Source: a virus
DNA: 27,112 nucleotides
Direction: 5' to 3' (one strand)
Virus record (IMG/VR): IMGVR_UViG_3300008740_000038
Coordinates: 1-27,112 of that record
The notes beneath the pieces were generated by a model. That model saw only the letters and a list, made by a program, of their open reading frames with translations. It was not told the origin of the DNA and made no database searches. Below are positions 1 through 7,210 of this stretch, piece by piece. A program made the position numbers and the translations under genes. Position 1 is the first letter of the stretch, and every line of letters starts with the position of its first letter.

Positions 1-103
1 CTGCCAATTCTTTTATCGCGTATTGAACTATACCTGGCACAGCGCCGAACCTGGCCGTCAGGCCATTTAGCTGAGCAATTCCTTTTACAACTATAGCTAC
101 CAA
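1..103 (-). CDS. Partial virion morphogenesis gene, N-terminus only
   Basis: An open frame continues past the left edge of the window. It reads VAIVVKGIAQLNGLTARF and on from a TTG at 103 that overlaps the stop of the upstream gene (TAG at 97-99). About 34 residues are visible. The pattern of a short beta-strand, 'KGIAQLN' and a following helix resembles the start of HK97 gp10 / phage virion morphogenesis proteins, and such genes commonly follow DUF1320 genes in Mu-like head modules. That position and the tight overlap are the main support. The start is uncertain because TTG is weak and no clear ribosome binding site precedes it, so translation is probably coupled to the gene before. Confidence 0.45.
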   Translation of the reverse strand, partial: MVAIVVKGIAQLNGLTARFGAVPGIVQYAIKELA

Positions 104-534
104 TTGCGACGTGTCCCATCGTATGTAGGACCAACGCCTATGCGCGACACACCGCCGGTTTGCACTTGCGGCGCGCCCTCATTTCGCGTGGTGCCATCTG
201 AGCCGCTTGGCAACGACACAGAGCCCTTATTCAACATCTCCAACCAGCGCATAGCGTCTACATAGCGCTCTCTGATCTGGTTGTCGTGCGGACCTGGCCG
301 CCAACCACGCCACCCCAGCAACCTATATGCCGTAATAGCTACTGTAGCTTCTACAATTGATGGGTGGTATGGCGCGACCAGCGGTGCCTTATAGTGACTA
401 GGTAGGTAGGTGTCGATGGTGCCAGAAGCCGTCAAAATCTGCGCTTCTATGTCGGCTGGATCTACACCGTCCAAAGCTGTGCCTCTCAAGCCTAAGCTTT
501 TGAGGTCATCTATAGTCGCATAAGGCACCGCCAT
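97..534 (-). CDS. DUF1320-type head-tail connector protein (Mu gp36-like)
   Basis: This 145-residue protein starts MAVPYATIDDLKSLG and has the helix-rich N-terminal pattern of the DUF1320 family, with 'ATIDDL', 'ILTASGTIDTYL' and 'VEATVAITAYRLLG'. In Mu-like phages the gene lies directly after the major head protein and is thought to act at the head completion or neck step, between capsid portal and tail. The C-terminal 40 residues are rich in Gly, Ser and Thr and look flexible. Its usual length of about 140 residues is kept. The gene sits 11 bases downstream of the major head gene on the same strand, and its stop overlaps the next gene, so it belongs to the structural operon. Family assignment is by pattern and context. 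Confidence 0.75.
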   Translation of the reverse strand: MAVPYATIDDLKSLGLRGTALDGVDPADIEAQILTASGTIDTYLPSHYKAPLVAPYHPSIVEATVAITAYRLLGWRGWRPGPHDNQIRERYVDAMRWLEMLNKGSVSLPSGSDGTTRNEGAPQVQTGGVSRIGVGPTYDGTRRNW

Positions 535-545
535 TTTATGGCCTA

Positions 546-1451
546 TTAGTTAGCACGAGCGGCTAGGAACCAGAGGCTGTAGCCAACTGCGCCGCGCGCA
601 TCCATACCCCAAACAAATTGGTTATCCCAAAACGCGTTGTCGTCACTCGGCGCGGTCTTGCTTACCAGCTCCGGCGATCGACGTAGCTGATAAATCAACG
701 GCTTGATTGGACGACGGGTGTCCATCAGATACCACTGCGCCGGATCCGCAAGCCGTTCCATAACCAACACAGTCGCAGTGTTGCGCAACACGTTGGTTTG
801 CGGCGACGTTCCAGCATCACTCGGGATGAGTTCTGCCTCTAGGATGGTGCGCGCAGTGCGCTCCAATGCGGGTGGCACCACCAGCAGATTCGGACGAACG
901 CCCAGCGGACGGCCATCTTCACCGATAAAGGTGGTCGACATGGCCGAGCGCACAGCCTCATAGTTGGCAGCAGTCAGCGGTGTGGCCGGGAAATCGTTCG
1001 CAACAGCAGCACCGCCAGCAAGCAAGCTGGGATGTGCGGCGTTGAAAAACGACACACCATCGAAACCGAGGTTTGCGCCACCGCCTTCGAGTGCGGCAAC
1101 GGCCAGGTCATCGGGCCACATGGCAGCTTGCTCACCCATCGACTCGAATAGCGGAGCATAAACACCGAGATTGTCATCTTCGATGTCGTCCCGATCCACA
1201 CCAATAGTAAGCTCAAAATGCTGGTTAACCAGCTGGTAGTGGTAGCTATTCAGGTTCTGAATGACACGCGGGCCCAACCATTCGCGCATGGCAGGAATTT
1301 TGGCCATCCAGCCATAATCGTTTTGGCGAGTGCTGCTGGGAACCATCGTGGCGTAATTCTGCCAAGTGGTCTCAGCACGACCATAGGCCGCATGAAATTG
1401 GGTGCTGAACGTCGTTTGCAACGTCCGAATAGTAGCTGGTGTGATTAGCAT
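546..1451 (-). CDS. Major head protein, Mu gpT family
   Basis: This 301-residue protein builds the icosahedral capsid shell. It matches the Mu T major head subunit family along its length: an N-terminal 'TPATIRTLQTTFSTQF' segment, then 'WLGPRVIQNL', the strand pair 'LVNQHFELTIGVDRDDIEDD', a 'FESMGEQAA' helix, the 'FDGVSFFNAAHP' loop, 'LGVRPNLLVVPPALERTAR' and a C-terminal 'FVWGMDARGAVGYSLWFLAAR'. These features and the roughly 300-residue length are those of the family. AAGGAT lies 7-8 bases before the ATG. The gene follows the small decoration protein and precedes the DUF1320 gene, the standard Mu-like order. No truncation or odd residue is apparent. Confidence 0.9.
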   Translation of the reverse strand: MLITPATIRTLQTTFSTQFHAAYGRAETTWQNYATMVPSSTRQNDYGWMAKIPAMREWLGPRVIQNLNSYHYQLVNQHFELTIGVDRDDIEDDNLGVYAPLFESMGEQAAMWPDDLAVAALEGGGANLGFDGVSFFNAAHPSLLAGGAAVANDFPATPLTAANYEAVRSAMSTTFIGEDGRPLGVRPNLLVVPPALERTARTILEAELIPSDAGTSPQTNVLRNTATVLVMERLADPAQWYLMDTRRPIKPLIYQLRRSPELVSKTAPSDDNAFWDNQFVWGMDARGAVGYSLWFLAARAN

Positions 1452-1463
1452 GTTCTATAATCC

Positions 1464-1892
1464 TTAGTTGCTAGCTGGGAATTGCGTCGCAACCCAGGCA
1501 ATGTTGTGCACAGCGTCGTATTCGTACAGGACGCCAACGACCGACACGGCAGCATTGGTCGACACGGTTTGATCATCCTCGCCATAAACCACGGCACCAG
1601 TGTCTGCCAATGCGACAGGTGCAACGAGATCATTTTCCCATGCAAAGATGCCCGACCTGACGTCGCAATTTGCATCGCCAGCAGCGCCAGTTGTATTGTC
1701 TACGGTTTCTTCGGCGCGACCGACCGGCGTAAGGCCGGCTGCCGCGGTAACCGGCTCCAAAAAGCCAGCAGCATTTAGGGCAACGAGCGCCCCTTGATAG
1801 ATGACAACAGCGGCCGCTACGGGTCGCGTGTGACGAAATGCGAAAGGTGCCGCTTTTTCTGCGGTGTCACGCTCAGTAGTTAGCGCAGCCAT
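1464..1892 (-). CDS. Head-decoration-like protein (DUF2190-like)
   Basis: This 142-residue, Ala/Val-rich beta protein lies between the protease/scaffold gene and the major head gene, where many Mu-like phages encode a small capsid decoration or stabilising protein. Visible patterns are an N-terminal 'FRHTRPVAAAVVIYQGALVALN', a central 'VGRAEETVDNT' and a C-terminal 'VVGVLYEYDAVHNIAWV'. The first is typical of decoration proteins that begin with a strand of the form 'I..G.LVALN'. It contains no Lys beyond the N-terminal dozen residues and is acidic, fitting a surface capsid protein. The start at 1892 lies 3 bases after the protease stop. Assignment rests on pattern and synteny, so it is good but not certain. 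Confidence 0.65.
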   Translation of the reverse strand: MAALTTERDTAEKAAPFAFRHTRPVAAAVVIYQGALVALNAAGFLEPVTAAAGLTPVGRAEETVDNTTGAAGDANCDVRSGIFAWENDLVAPVALADTGAVVYGEDDQTVSTNAAVSVVGVLYEYDAVHNIAWVATQFPASN

Positions 1893-1895
1893 TGT

Positions 1896-2378
1896 TCAAC
1901 CTGCCTTTTTGGTTTTGGTATTGATTTGCTCGCGCTTGCGCTCAGCAATGAACGCCTCCCGCGATACGTTGGGCATAAGCGACAAGACATGCTCGTCCTC
2001 ATCGCTCAGCATAATCGATGCTTCCTTGGTATCGTCTACGGTTTTGTTTTCGCTAGTCGCGGTCGGCGCGCAGTCGCCAAACGACTTGACCTGGTCAAAG
2101 CTCAGGGTGCGAAGGAATGCATGGATGCTCGGCGGTGCCTTGCCTTCTTTGCTGAGCTTTGCGATCAAAGCATCGCGTTGCGAAGTGACTTTCTCTGCTT
2201 CCAATTCGGCAACGCGCTGGGCCAGCTCGATGCTTTTAGCAGAGCTATCCTTTAGCTCATTAATGTTAGCCAGAACGTCTGCCAATGTTTTTGCACCAGG
2301 TACAGCCGACAAAAGTCGTGTGGCCTGCTGTGCAACTTCCGCCTCGCTTTCGAGGCCGAATAGCTTGAGTAGATGCAT
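1896..2378 (-). CDS. Nested in-frame scaffold protein, possible internal start (gpZ-like)
   Basis: Within the protease gene an in-frame ATG at 2378 (residue 196) is preceded by AAGGA ten bases upstream. It marks exactly the switch from the protease domain to the charged helical scaffold region. The product would be 160 residues starting MHLLKLFGLESEAEV. In phage Mu the scaffold gpZ is made from an internal start in gene I in this way. The internal ribosome binding site is visible; that it is used is inferred from the Mu precedent. If it is used, most scaffold would be made free of the protease domain. Confidence 0.55.
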   Translation of the reverse strand: MHLLKLFGLESEAEVAQQATRLLSAVPGAKTLADVLANINELKDSSAKSIELAQRVAELEAEKVTSQRDALIAKLSKEGKAPPSIHAFLRTLSFDQVKSFGDCAPTATSENKTVDDTKEASIMLSDEDEHVLSLMPNVSREAFIAERKREQINTKTKKAG

Positions 2379-2963
2379 GCTTTCGGTTTCCTTATTCGCC
2401 AATGGCGGTGTTTGTTCAATACTATCACCAGCGTTTTCGCTGGCAACAAGTGGGATCTGGTCCTTTGTAGCAGGCAAATTTGTAAGTGCTACATTCACAA
2501 GCCGAGTGATTCTATAGGCCTTATCATCTTCATTATCGCCGATATTAATCGGATTGGCCATGTCGACGTCGAATGCTGGCGAATAGTGCCTAAATTCCCT
2601 ATGTTTTAGCATACTTACAGCCCTCGGTGTCCACTCAACATTAGCTGCTACCAAGCTGCCATCCACGATAGATGGGGTAAACCAGCCCGCCGCGCTAGAG
2701 CTTTCTGCCGATGGCTTGCCGCTCAGCATGCCATGATCATAGTCGATAGGAAGCTGGGCCATGCCGTGGTCGCCATAGGCCTGCATAACTAGCGCAGCAG
2801 AAACATCGTCGAACATAAAGTTCCCCTTGCTTGTGCGCATGACGCCCTTAGGGAATATTACGAACGAGTCTGCTGGGCTATCGTCCTCGTTATCATCGGA
2901 TACAAATAGAAGGTCGCTGGCGTGAATCAGCCTGGTCATCGGCCCCTTTTTTTTCTCTACCAT
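1896..2963 (-). CDS. Prohead protease/scaffold precursor, Mu gpI family
   Basis: This 355-residue protein is the head maturation protease of Mu-like phages. In the family the N-terminal part is a serine protease that removes scaffold after prohead assembly and the C-terminal part acts as scaffold. The likely catalytic His lies in 'LPIDYDHG' (residues 71-78) and the likely Ser in 'FRHYSPAFDVD' (124-134). From about residue 196 the sequence becomes a charged, helical, coiled-coil-like region ('LAQRVAELEAEKVTSQRD') ending in a basic tail, as expected for scaffold. The stop of the preceding minor head gene abuts this ATG directly (TAAATG), so translation is coupled. An internal start for a separate scaffold is described in its own entry. 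Confidence 0.85.
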   Translation of the reverse strand: MVEKKKGPMTRLIHASDLLFVSDDNEDDSPADSFVIFPKGVMRTSKGNFMFDDVSAALVMQAYGDHGMAQLPIDYDHGMLSGKPSAESSSAAGWFTPSIVDGSLVAANVEWTPRAVSMLKHREFRHYSPAFDVDMANPINIGDNEDDKAYRITRLVNVALTNLPATKDQIPLVASENAGDSIEQTPPLANKETESMHLLKLFGLESEAEVAQQATRLLSAVPGAKTLADVLANINELKDSSAKSIELAQRVAELEAEKVTSQRDALIAKLSKEGKAPPSIHAFLRTLSFDQVKSFGDCAPTATSENKTVDDTKEASIMLSDEDEHVLSLMPNVSREAFIAERKREQINTKTKKAG

Positions 2964-3662
2964 TTATATCCCTGATATTTCTGCTTTGTTAATAAGCTCT
3001 CGAAAGGAGGCTGGGTCGTATTTGTCGGGCGATGGCTTCCAATCTGCGAAGTTGGATTTACGTGGGCTATCACCGAAACCTGGCTGGGGGTCTGGGCGGG
3101 TTGGCCAGTGGCCTATCCCTCTACGCTTGGCTTGCTTTTTGGTTAGTGGTCGAACGCTTGATCTGCAATTGTAATGCAAAGGAGGCCAGTTGCTGTCCCA
3201 CCACGGATCATCGGATTTCCTTACTATACCGTCCCGTATTTTGCAATATACACTAGTTCTATCGTCTAGAACAGCATCATACATCCTATAGGGCCTAGAT
3301 TGCATCATGTCTGGCTGTTCCATTTGATGCCATCTACCAGCATTGTACGCGGTCTGAACGGCCATAAACCAGATAAGACGCACGCGGTATGGCATCTCAC
3401 CACCCCATGCCTCGTATAATTTATCCTCTACACGCGCAGCGAATTCGTCATACGGGATGCCAAGCTCTATGCTTCTGGTTATTTCGTCAAATACGTCCTG
3501 CACCAAACCAAGCTGGGCCACGTTAGAAATCCAAAAAGCGTGTTTCTTTGCGTCCTCTCGTATGGCAGCTAACTCATCATCCGTTATTGGTGTTCGGGCA
3601 ATATGCCAGGCTATGGCCTCCTCGAATTTTGCGCCAAGTATGTCGGACTTTGGCCTAGCCAT
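2964..3662 (-). CDS. Minor head protein, Mu gpF-like head morphogenesis family
   Basis: This 232-residue protein carries the signature of the Mu F-like head morphogenesis family: 'VQTAYNAGRWHQM' in the middle, then 'YRMYDAVLDDRTSVYCKIRDG', and 'WPPLHYNCRSSVRPLTKKQ' near the C-terminus. The C..H..C pattern (Cys in 'VYCKI', His/Cys in 'LHYNC') is conserved in this family and often proposed to bind metal. The role is assembly of the portal vertex and possibly protection of the injected DNA end. At 232 residues it is shorter than Mu F (over 400), but many F-like proteins are this size. Its ATG overlaps the portal stop (TAATG), the standard gene order. Confidence 0.85.
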   Translation of the reverse strand: MARPKSDILGAKFEEAIAWHIARTPITDDELAAIREDAKKHAFWISNVAQLGLVQDVFDEITRSIELGIPYDEFAARVEDKLYEAWGGEMPYRVRLIWFMAVQTAYNAGRWHQMEQPDMMQSRPYRMYDAVLDDRTSVYCKIRDGIVRKSDDPWWDSNWPPLHYNCRSSVRPLTKKQAKRRGIGHWPTRPDPQPGFGDSPRKSNFADWKPSPDKYDPASFRELINKAEISGI

Positions 3663-5167
3663 TATAGCTCATCTACGACAGCGAACCTTCCGGCCAGCTC
3701 GCTAAGAACAATAGCCTTCTCGAATAGCTCAACAAAACCAGCGTCGCTCATGTTTGCGTATGCTTCGCGCAGGTTGAGCTTTAGCTCATCATAGCCGTTG
3801 CTTTTTTTGACTATGTCGACTACTTCCTGCAATCCAATTTTGTCTTTGCTAAGCCTGACACCCTCGTCCGTCATATCGTCTACATAGAGCTGTCCCTCGA
3901 CGAAAGCTCTATTTGTATCGCCGCTGGCTAGGCGCATGCTTGTCTCTTGCTGGATAGGCTCTATAGCAGCAGGCTGCGGCAAATCTGTTCTCGACACACC
4001 GAAGCGCTCTATGCCGTCTATCTGAAGGCCAACCGCATTAAGCTGGGCTACTGCCCGGCCCAAATGCTCTAGCGTCTCGGCGTCCATTTTTAGATCTACT
4101 GGTGGGTCTACATCCCAATGAGGCCACGGTACGTCATCTAAATCGCCACCATAGTTGTACTTAAACCACCATTCGAGCATTTGTACGCGCAACTCTGTGC
4201 TGAGCACCTGGGCGTCGCCCTCGGTTCGCTCTCGCTTCACCTCTCCGCCAACCTGTGCAGCAGCTAAACTCCCGCTGTCAATTTGCGTGGTCAGGTTGTT
4301 GCCAGTGAGAGTGATCGCCATAGAGTCATCAACATGGCGTATTAGGTCCTTGAAGCCATCACTGTTCTGGTCTGTAGCCTCTAACAACCGCAAATCGAAC
4401 TTGGCGCCATCCTCGTCAACATTGGTAGGCAGCTGGATTGTGGTCTCAGTAGACAATACACGGATGTCTTCTTGGAACTGGTCTTTCTCTAGCTCGGAGC
4501 TAACGCTTGGTACATCAGCCAAAATGATAGGCATGCCATGGCGCTCGCTATAGCGGGCCCAATCTCTCACAGCGAATTGCCGCACCAGCCACGGGATTGC
4601 CATGCAGCGTACTAAGCCGTTCATCCATGGCTCATCGCCGCGGCCAAGGACAACCCACTTGCCGTCGCTACCGTCCATCGGTACTTTTATATTACCGTCG
4701 CGGGTTGTTAGATAATAACAACGCTCCTCACGATAGGCCCAGGCCCATTGCATGTTCCATACTTTTAGACGTGGTATCCACTCTGAGTCTGTGCGCTCCC
4801 ACACTATCTCAGCTATTGCGACACCCATCATCAGGTACCATCGCAATAGCTCAGACAAAGTCGCCTCACCGGCTCCTCTCCACCACCAGCTTTCGGCGCT
4901 TTCGGCAACCTCTGCTGCCCTACTGCTGTCATCCTGACCAGGTAGCATGCTGAAGCTAGACCGCATAAGAGAGTTTATGCGTGTAGCCAATACAGCTGCG
5001 AACCGATCATCTCGGCCCATAGCGTCTACCAATTTAGCTGCTTCATCGAAGTTGCCGACTTCGTGAGCATTCAGGGCGCTACGCACAGAGTTAACCGACC
5101 AGACAGGGCGGATGCCAGGCGTCCAGGGAACATAAACTCGGCGCTGTTGCTCACGTGGTGATGGCAT
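3662..5167 (-). CDS. Portal protein, DUF935 (Mu gp29-like) family
   Basis: This 501-residue protein forms the dodecameric portal through which DNA is packaged and ejected. It has the DUF935 order of motifs: N-terminal 'MGRDDRFAAVLATRINSL', 'ESWWWRGAGEATLSELLRWYLMMGVAIAEIVW', 'PRLKVWNMQWAWAY', the 'RDWARYSERHGMPIILA' segment typical of this family, 'LLEATDQNSDGFKDLIRHVDDSMA', and 'LTTQIDSGSLAAAQVGGEVKRE'. Length is within the usual 450-530. It overlaps the preceding zinc-finger gene by 17 bases and the following F-like gene by one base. No key part appears missing. Confidence 0.88.
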   Translation of the reverse strand: MPSPREQQRRVYVPWTPGIRPVWSVNSVRSALNAHEVGNFDEAAKLVDAMGRDDRFAAVLATRINSLMRSSFSMLPGQDDSSRAAEVAESAESWWWRGAGEATLSELLRWYLMMGVAIAEIVWERTDSEWIPRLKVWNMQWAWAYREERCYYLTTRDGNIKVPMDGSDGKWVVLGRGDEPWMNGLVRCMAIPWLVRQFAVRDWARYSERHGMPIILADVPSVSSELEKDQFQEDIRVLSTETTIQLPTNVDEDGAKFDLRLLEATDQNSDGFKDLIRHVDDSMAITLTGNNLTTQIDSGSLAAAQVGGEVKRERTEGDAQVLSTELRVQMLEWWFKYNYGGDLDDVPWPHWDVDPPVDLKMDAETLEHLGRAVAQLNAVGLQIDGIERFGVSRTDLPQPAAIEPIQQETSMRLASGDTNRAFVEGQLYVDDMTDEGVRLSKDKIGLQEVVDIVKKSNGYDELKLNLREAYANMSDAGFVELFEKAIVLSELAGRFAVVDEL

Positions 5168-5447
5168 CGGCTATAGCCTCCTCGGCTTTTGCTGCTCTTC
5201 TATTCTGTTTTCGTAGGCGATATTCGCACTTCCTAGAGCATGTAAGGCGGTCTGGCCTGGCCCACTCATCATTGCATATGATGCAAGCCACCGCGCTTTC
5301 GCTAGAGCTAGTGCGCTTTTCATAGCATGTAATACATAACACAGTGCCGTCGTCAGCTAAATAGACTTCTGCGCTCCTATTGAACGCAGCATTGCATTGG
5401 CTATTTTTGCAGCGGCATCGACTCCCCACTCTTACCTTAACCCACAT
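5151..5447 (-). CDS. Small Cys-rich zinc-finger protein between terminase and portal
   Basis: This 98-residue protein is not recognised as a known family. It contains four Cys clusters: C-x-C and a further Cys in 'SRCRCKNSQC', CxxC in 'VLCITC', CxxC in 'VACIIC', and CxxxC in 'LTCSRKC'. Two zinc sites are therefore likely, followed by a very basic helix ('EYRLRKQNRRAAKAEEAI'). That layout suggests binding of nucleic acid or of the terminase. A good ribosome binding site, GGAAGGAAC, precedes the ATG. It lies 13 bases after the large terminase stop and overlaps the portal start by 17 bases, so it is co-expressed with packaging genes. A packaging accessory role is inferred only from position. Confidence 0.7.
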   Translation of the reverse strand: MWVKVRVGSRCRCKNSQCNAAFNRSAEVYLADDGTVLCITCYEKRTSSSESAVACIICNDEWARPDRLTCSRKCEYRLRKQNRRAAKAEEAIADAITT

Positions 5448-5460
5448 AAATTGTTCCTTC

Positions 5461-6849
5461 CTACATTCTGCGCTTCATTCCTGGCGCTTTCTTTCTCGTA
5501 TTGGTGCGGCGCTTATACAATACACGATGCGCGCTCGCTATAGCGTCTACCTCGTCATCCCTTGCATCGTTTATACCCGTGAAGTTTTCCATAACCTCTA
5601 GAAAATCGAACAGCCATGGCGCATCAAAAGCGGTCGGATCTGGCACCAGTATGTTTCCGCTATTCCAAGCAGCTGCGCATTCCTGCGCCCTAACGAACTT
5701 GTCAGTAGTAGTCGTTCTAAATTCCAAGCGCTGCACCCTGCGCTTTATGAACTGTACAGAACCTTTCTCGACACCCGACCCAATAAACAACATACGGCCG
5801 GGGTACTTCCTGGCTGCCGATACAAGAGACAAAGTGAACTCAGGAGCCTCTACCTGCTTGCTGATGCAATCTATTACATAAAACTTATCGCCAAACCTGC
5901 CCATCGTTATGCATACGCTATGATCGGCCCTGGTCTTGCTTGTATAGGCTAGGTCTACGCCGTGAGAATACTGCAGCTGCTTTGGCAACTCGGTATAAAA
6001 ATGGGGCGCATTAAAGACCGACCCGCCCCGCTTGCGCGGCCTGCCTTGGAATAGGGAATCAGAACCATAGGCGCCAATGGTGGCCATACGGTCTAGCAAC
6101 ACTTCCTTTGTCCAGCCTATGTCTGGCGCAAGCGGCTCGCCCTCTTGCCTGCCGTCCTCGTCGCCGGGTTCAGCTATGGCGCGACGGGTTACGCCGCTCC
6201 ACCCTTCTTTGTTTGCCCTACCTATCGGATCATCTGGATGCCATCTTGTATGAACTAGGAACACCGAGCCATCGGGCGTAAGCCTGGTTAGTATGTCATC
6301 CGTTATGCTGTCCCATACTTTATCGCGTACAGTTGGGCTCTCAGCTTCTGCTCGGTTCTTGATCGGGTCGTCTACATACGCCCTATTGAAGCCGCGACCC
6401 GTCACCTCTCCGCCGATGCCGCGAGCCACCAGGCCGCCGCCCTCGGCGGTCATCCACTCTGCTGCCCTATTGCTATCGCCCAGCTTAACGCCTGCCTGCT
6501 TTGCGAGCCTCCTGGCTCGCTTGCTCTGCTTCACAGCGAACGTGGCCGTGTGTGTCATATATAGTATGTGGGCCGTGGGGTCGCGCCGAAGTGTGCGCGC
6601 TATGTCGTGCAAGATTAGCTCAGACTTGCCATGCCGTGGCGGCACAGTAAACCATAGTTTGCATGGCCCATGCTCAGCCGCATCCATAGCCCATGCCAAC
6701 TGCCATAGCCATGTAGGCGATAGCAACTCAGGCGATAGCCAGGGGATGAAGTCCAGGACGCTAGTGGACGACGCCTTCAGCCTCGATAGCGCGCGCTGCG
6801 CTAACTCTTGCCAGCTCGGATAGCAGGGCTGAATATGACCGCTCATCAA
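5461..6849 (-). CDS. terL: Terminase large subunit (ATPase plus nuclease)
   Basis: This 462-residue protein is the motor that pumps DNA into the prohead and cuts it. The ATPase domain has a Walker A 'PPRHGKSE' (residues 70-77) and an acidic 'RAYVDDP' (about 156-162) in the Walker B position, with the coupling-type segment 'VFLVHTRWHPDD' after it. The C-terminal nuclease is RNase H-like: 'GVDLAYTSKTRADHS' (about 297-311) gives the first catalytic Asp and 'DDEVDAIASAHRVLY' near residue 430 gives the last acidic pair. The ATG at 6849 overlaps the small terminase gene by 89 bases, unusually long for this genome. No other ATG precedes the conserved core, but a shorter non-ATG start cannot be excluded. 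Confidence 0.92.
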   Translation of the reverse strand: MMSGHIQPCYPSWQELAQRALSRLKASSTSVLDFIPWLSPELLSPTWLWQLAWAMDAAEHGPCKLWFTVPPRHGKSELILHDIARTLRRDPTAHILYMTHTATFAVKQSKRARRLAKQAGVKLGDSNRAAEWMTAEGGGLVARGIGGEVTGRGFNRAYVDDPIKNRAEAESPTVRDKVWDSITDDILTRLTPDGSVFLVHTRWHPDDPIGRANKEGWSGVTRRAIAEPGDEDGRQEGEPLAPDIGWTKEVLLDRMATIGAYGSDSLFQGRPRKRGGSVFNAPHFYTELPKQLQYSHGVDLAYTSKTRADHSVCITMGRFGDKFYVIDCISKQVEAPEFTLSLVSAARKYPGRMLFIGSGVEKGSVQFIKRRVQRLEFRTTTTDKFVRAQECAAAWNSGNILVPDPTAFDAPWLFDFLEVMENFTGINDARDDEVDAIASAHRVLYKRRTNTRKKAPGMKRRM

Positions 6850-7210
6850 GAACCCTTTCTGCAGCCTGTATAAACTCTCGTTTTGTTTCTTCTATAGTTG
6901 CTTCGATCTCAATACGCTGTGTGACTTTGCCATCTATGCGATCGAATATCTCATGCAAATGGTTGAACTTACCTTTAGCTGCCTCATGAATTAGCTTCTT
7001 TACAACTATATCTGCTAGTTGCCCGTCGTTCTTTGATAGCGCAGCTCTAAGCCTATTCGTTAGATTAACGCTGCCTTTGGGCCTGCCTCCGGGGTTGCCG
7101 CTTTGGCCTTTCTTCCACCTATGCTCTTTAGGCGGCACAAACCCACTACGCGGAGAAGCTCCTTTTGCTAGTTTCTTTGCTTGCTTCTCAGGTTTGCTAT
7201 CCTTTGGCAT
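6761..7210 (-). CDS. DUF5681-type, probable small terminase subunit
   Basis: This 149-residue basic protein has the hallmark 'KKGQSGNPGGRPKGS' at about residues 34-48, characteristic of DUF5681 proteins, which are often encoded directly before the large terminase. The following helical part ('NRLRAALSKNDGQLADIVVKKLIHEA', 'EIFDRIDGKV') fits a small oligomeric DNA-binding subunit that recognises the packaging site and hands DNA to the large subunit. The N-terminal 30 residues are Lys-rich and probably disordered. It starts inside the end of the methyltransferase gene (14-base overlap) and runs 89 bases into the large terminase gene. The packaging role is inferred from family habit and position. 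Confidence 0.75.
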   Translation of the reverse strand: MPKDSKPEKQAKKLAKGASPRSGFVPPKEHRWKKGQSGNPGGRPKGSVNLTNRLRAALSKNDGQLADIVVKKLIHEAAKGKFNHLHEIFDRIDGKVTQRIEIEATIEETKREFIQAAERVLDERSYSALLSELARVSAARAIEAEGVVH

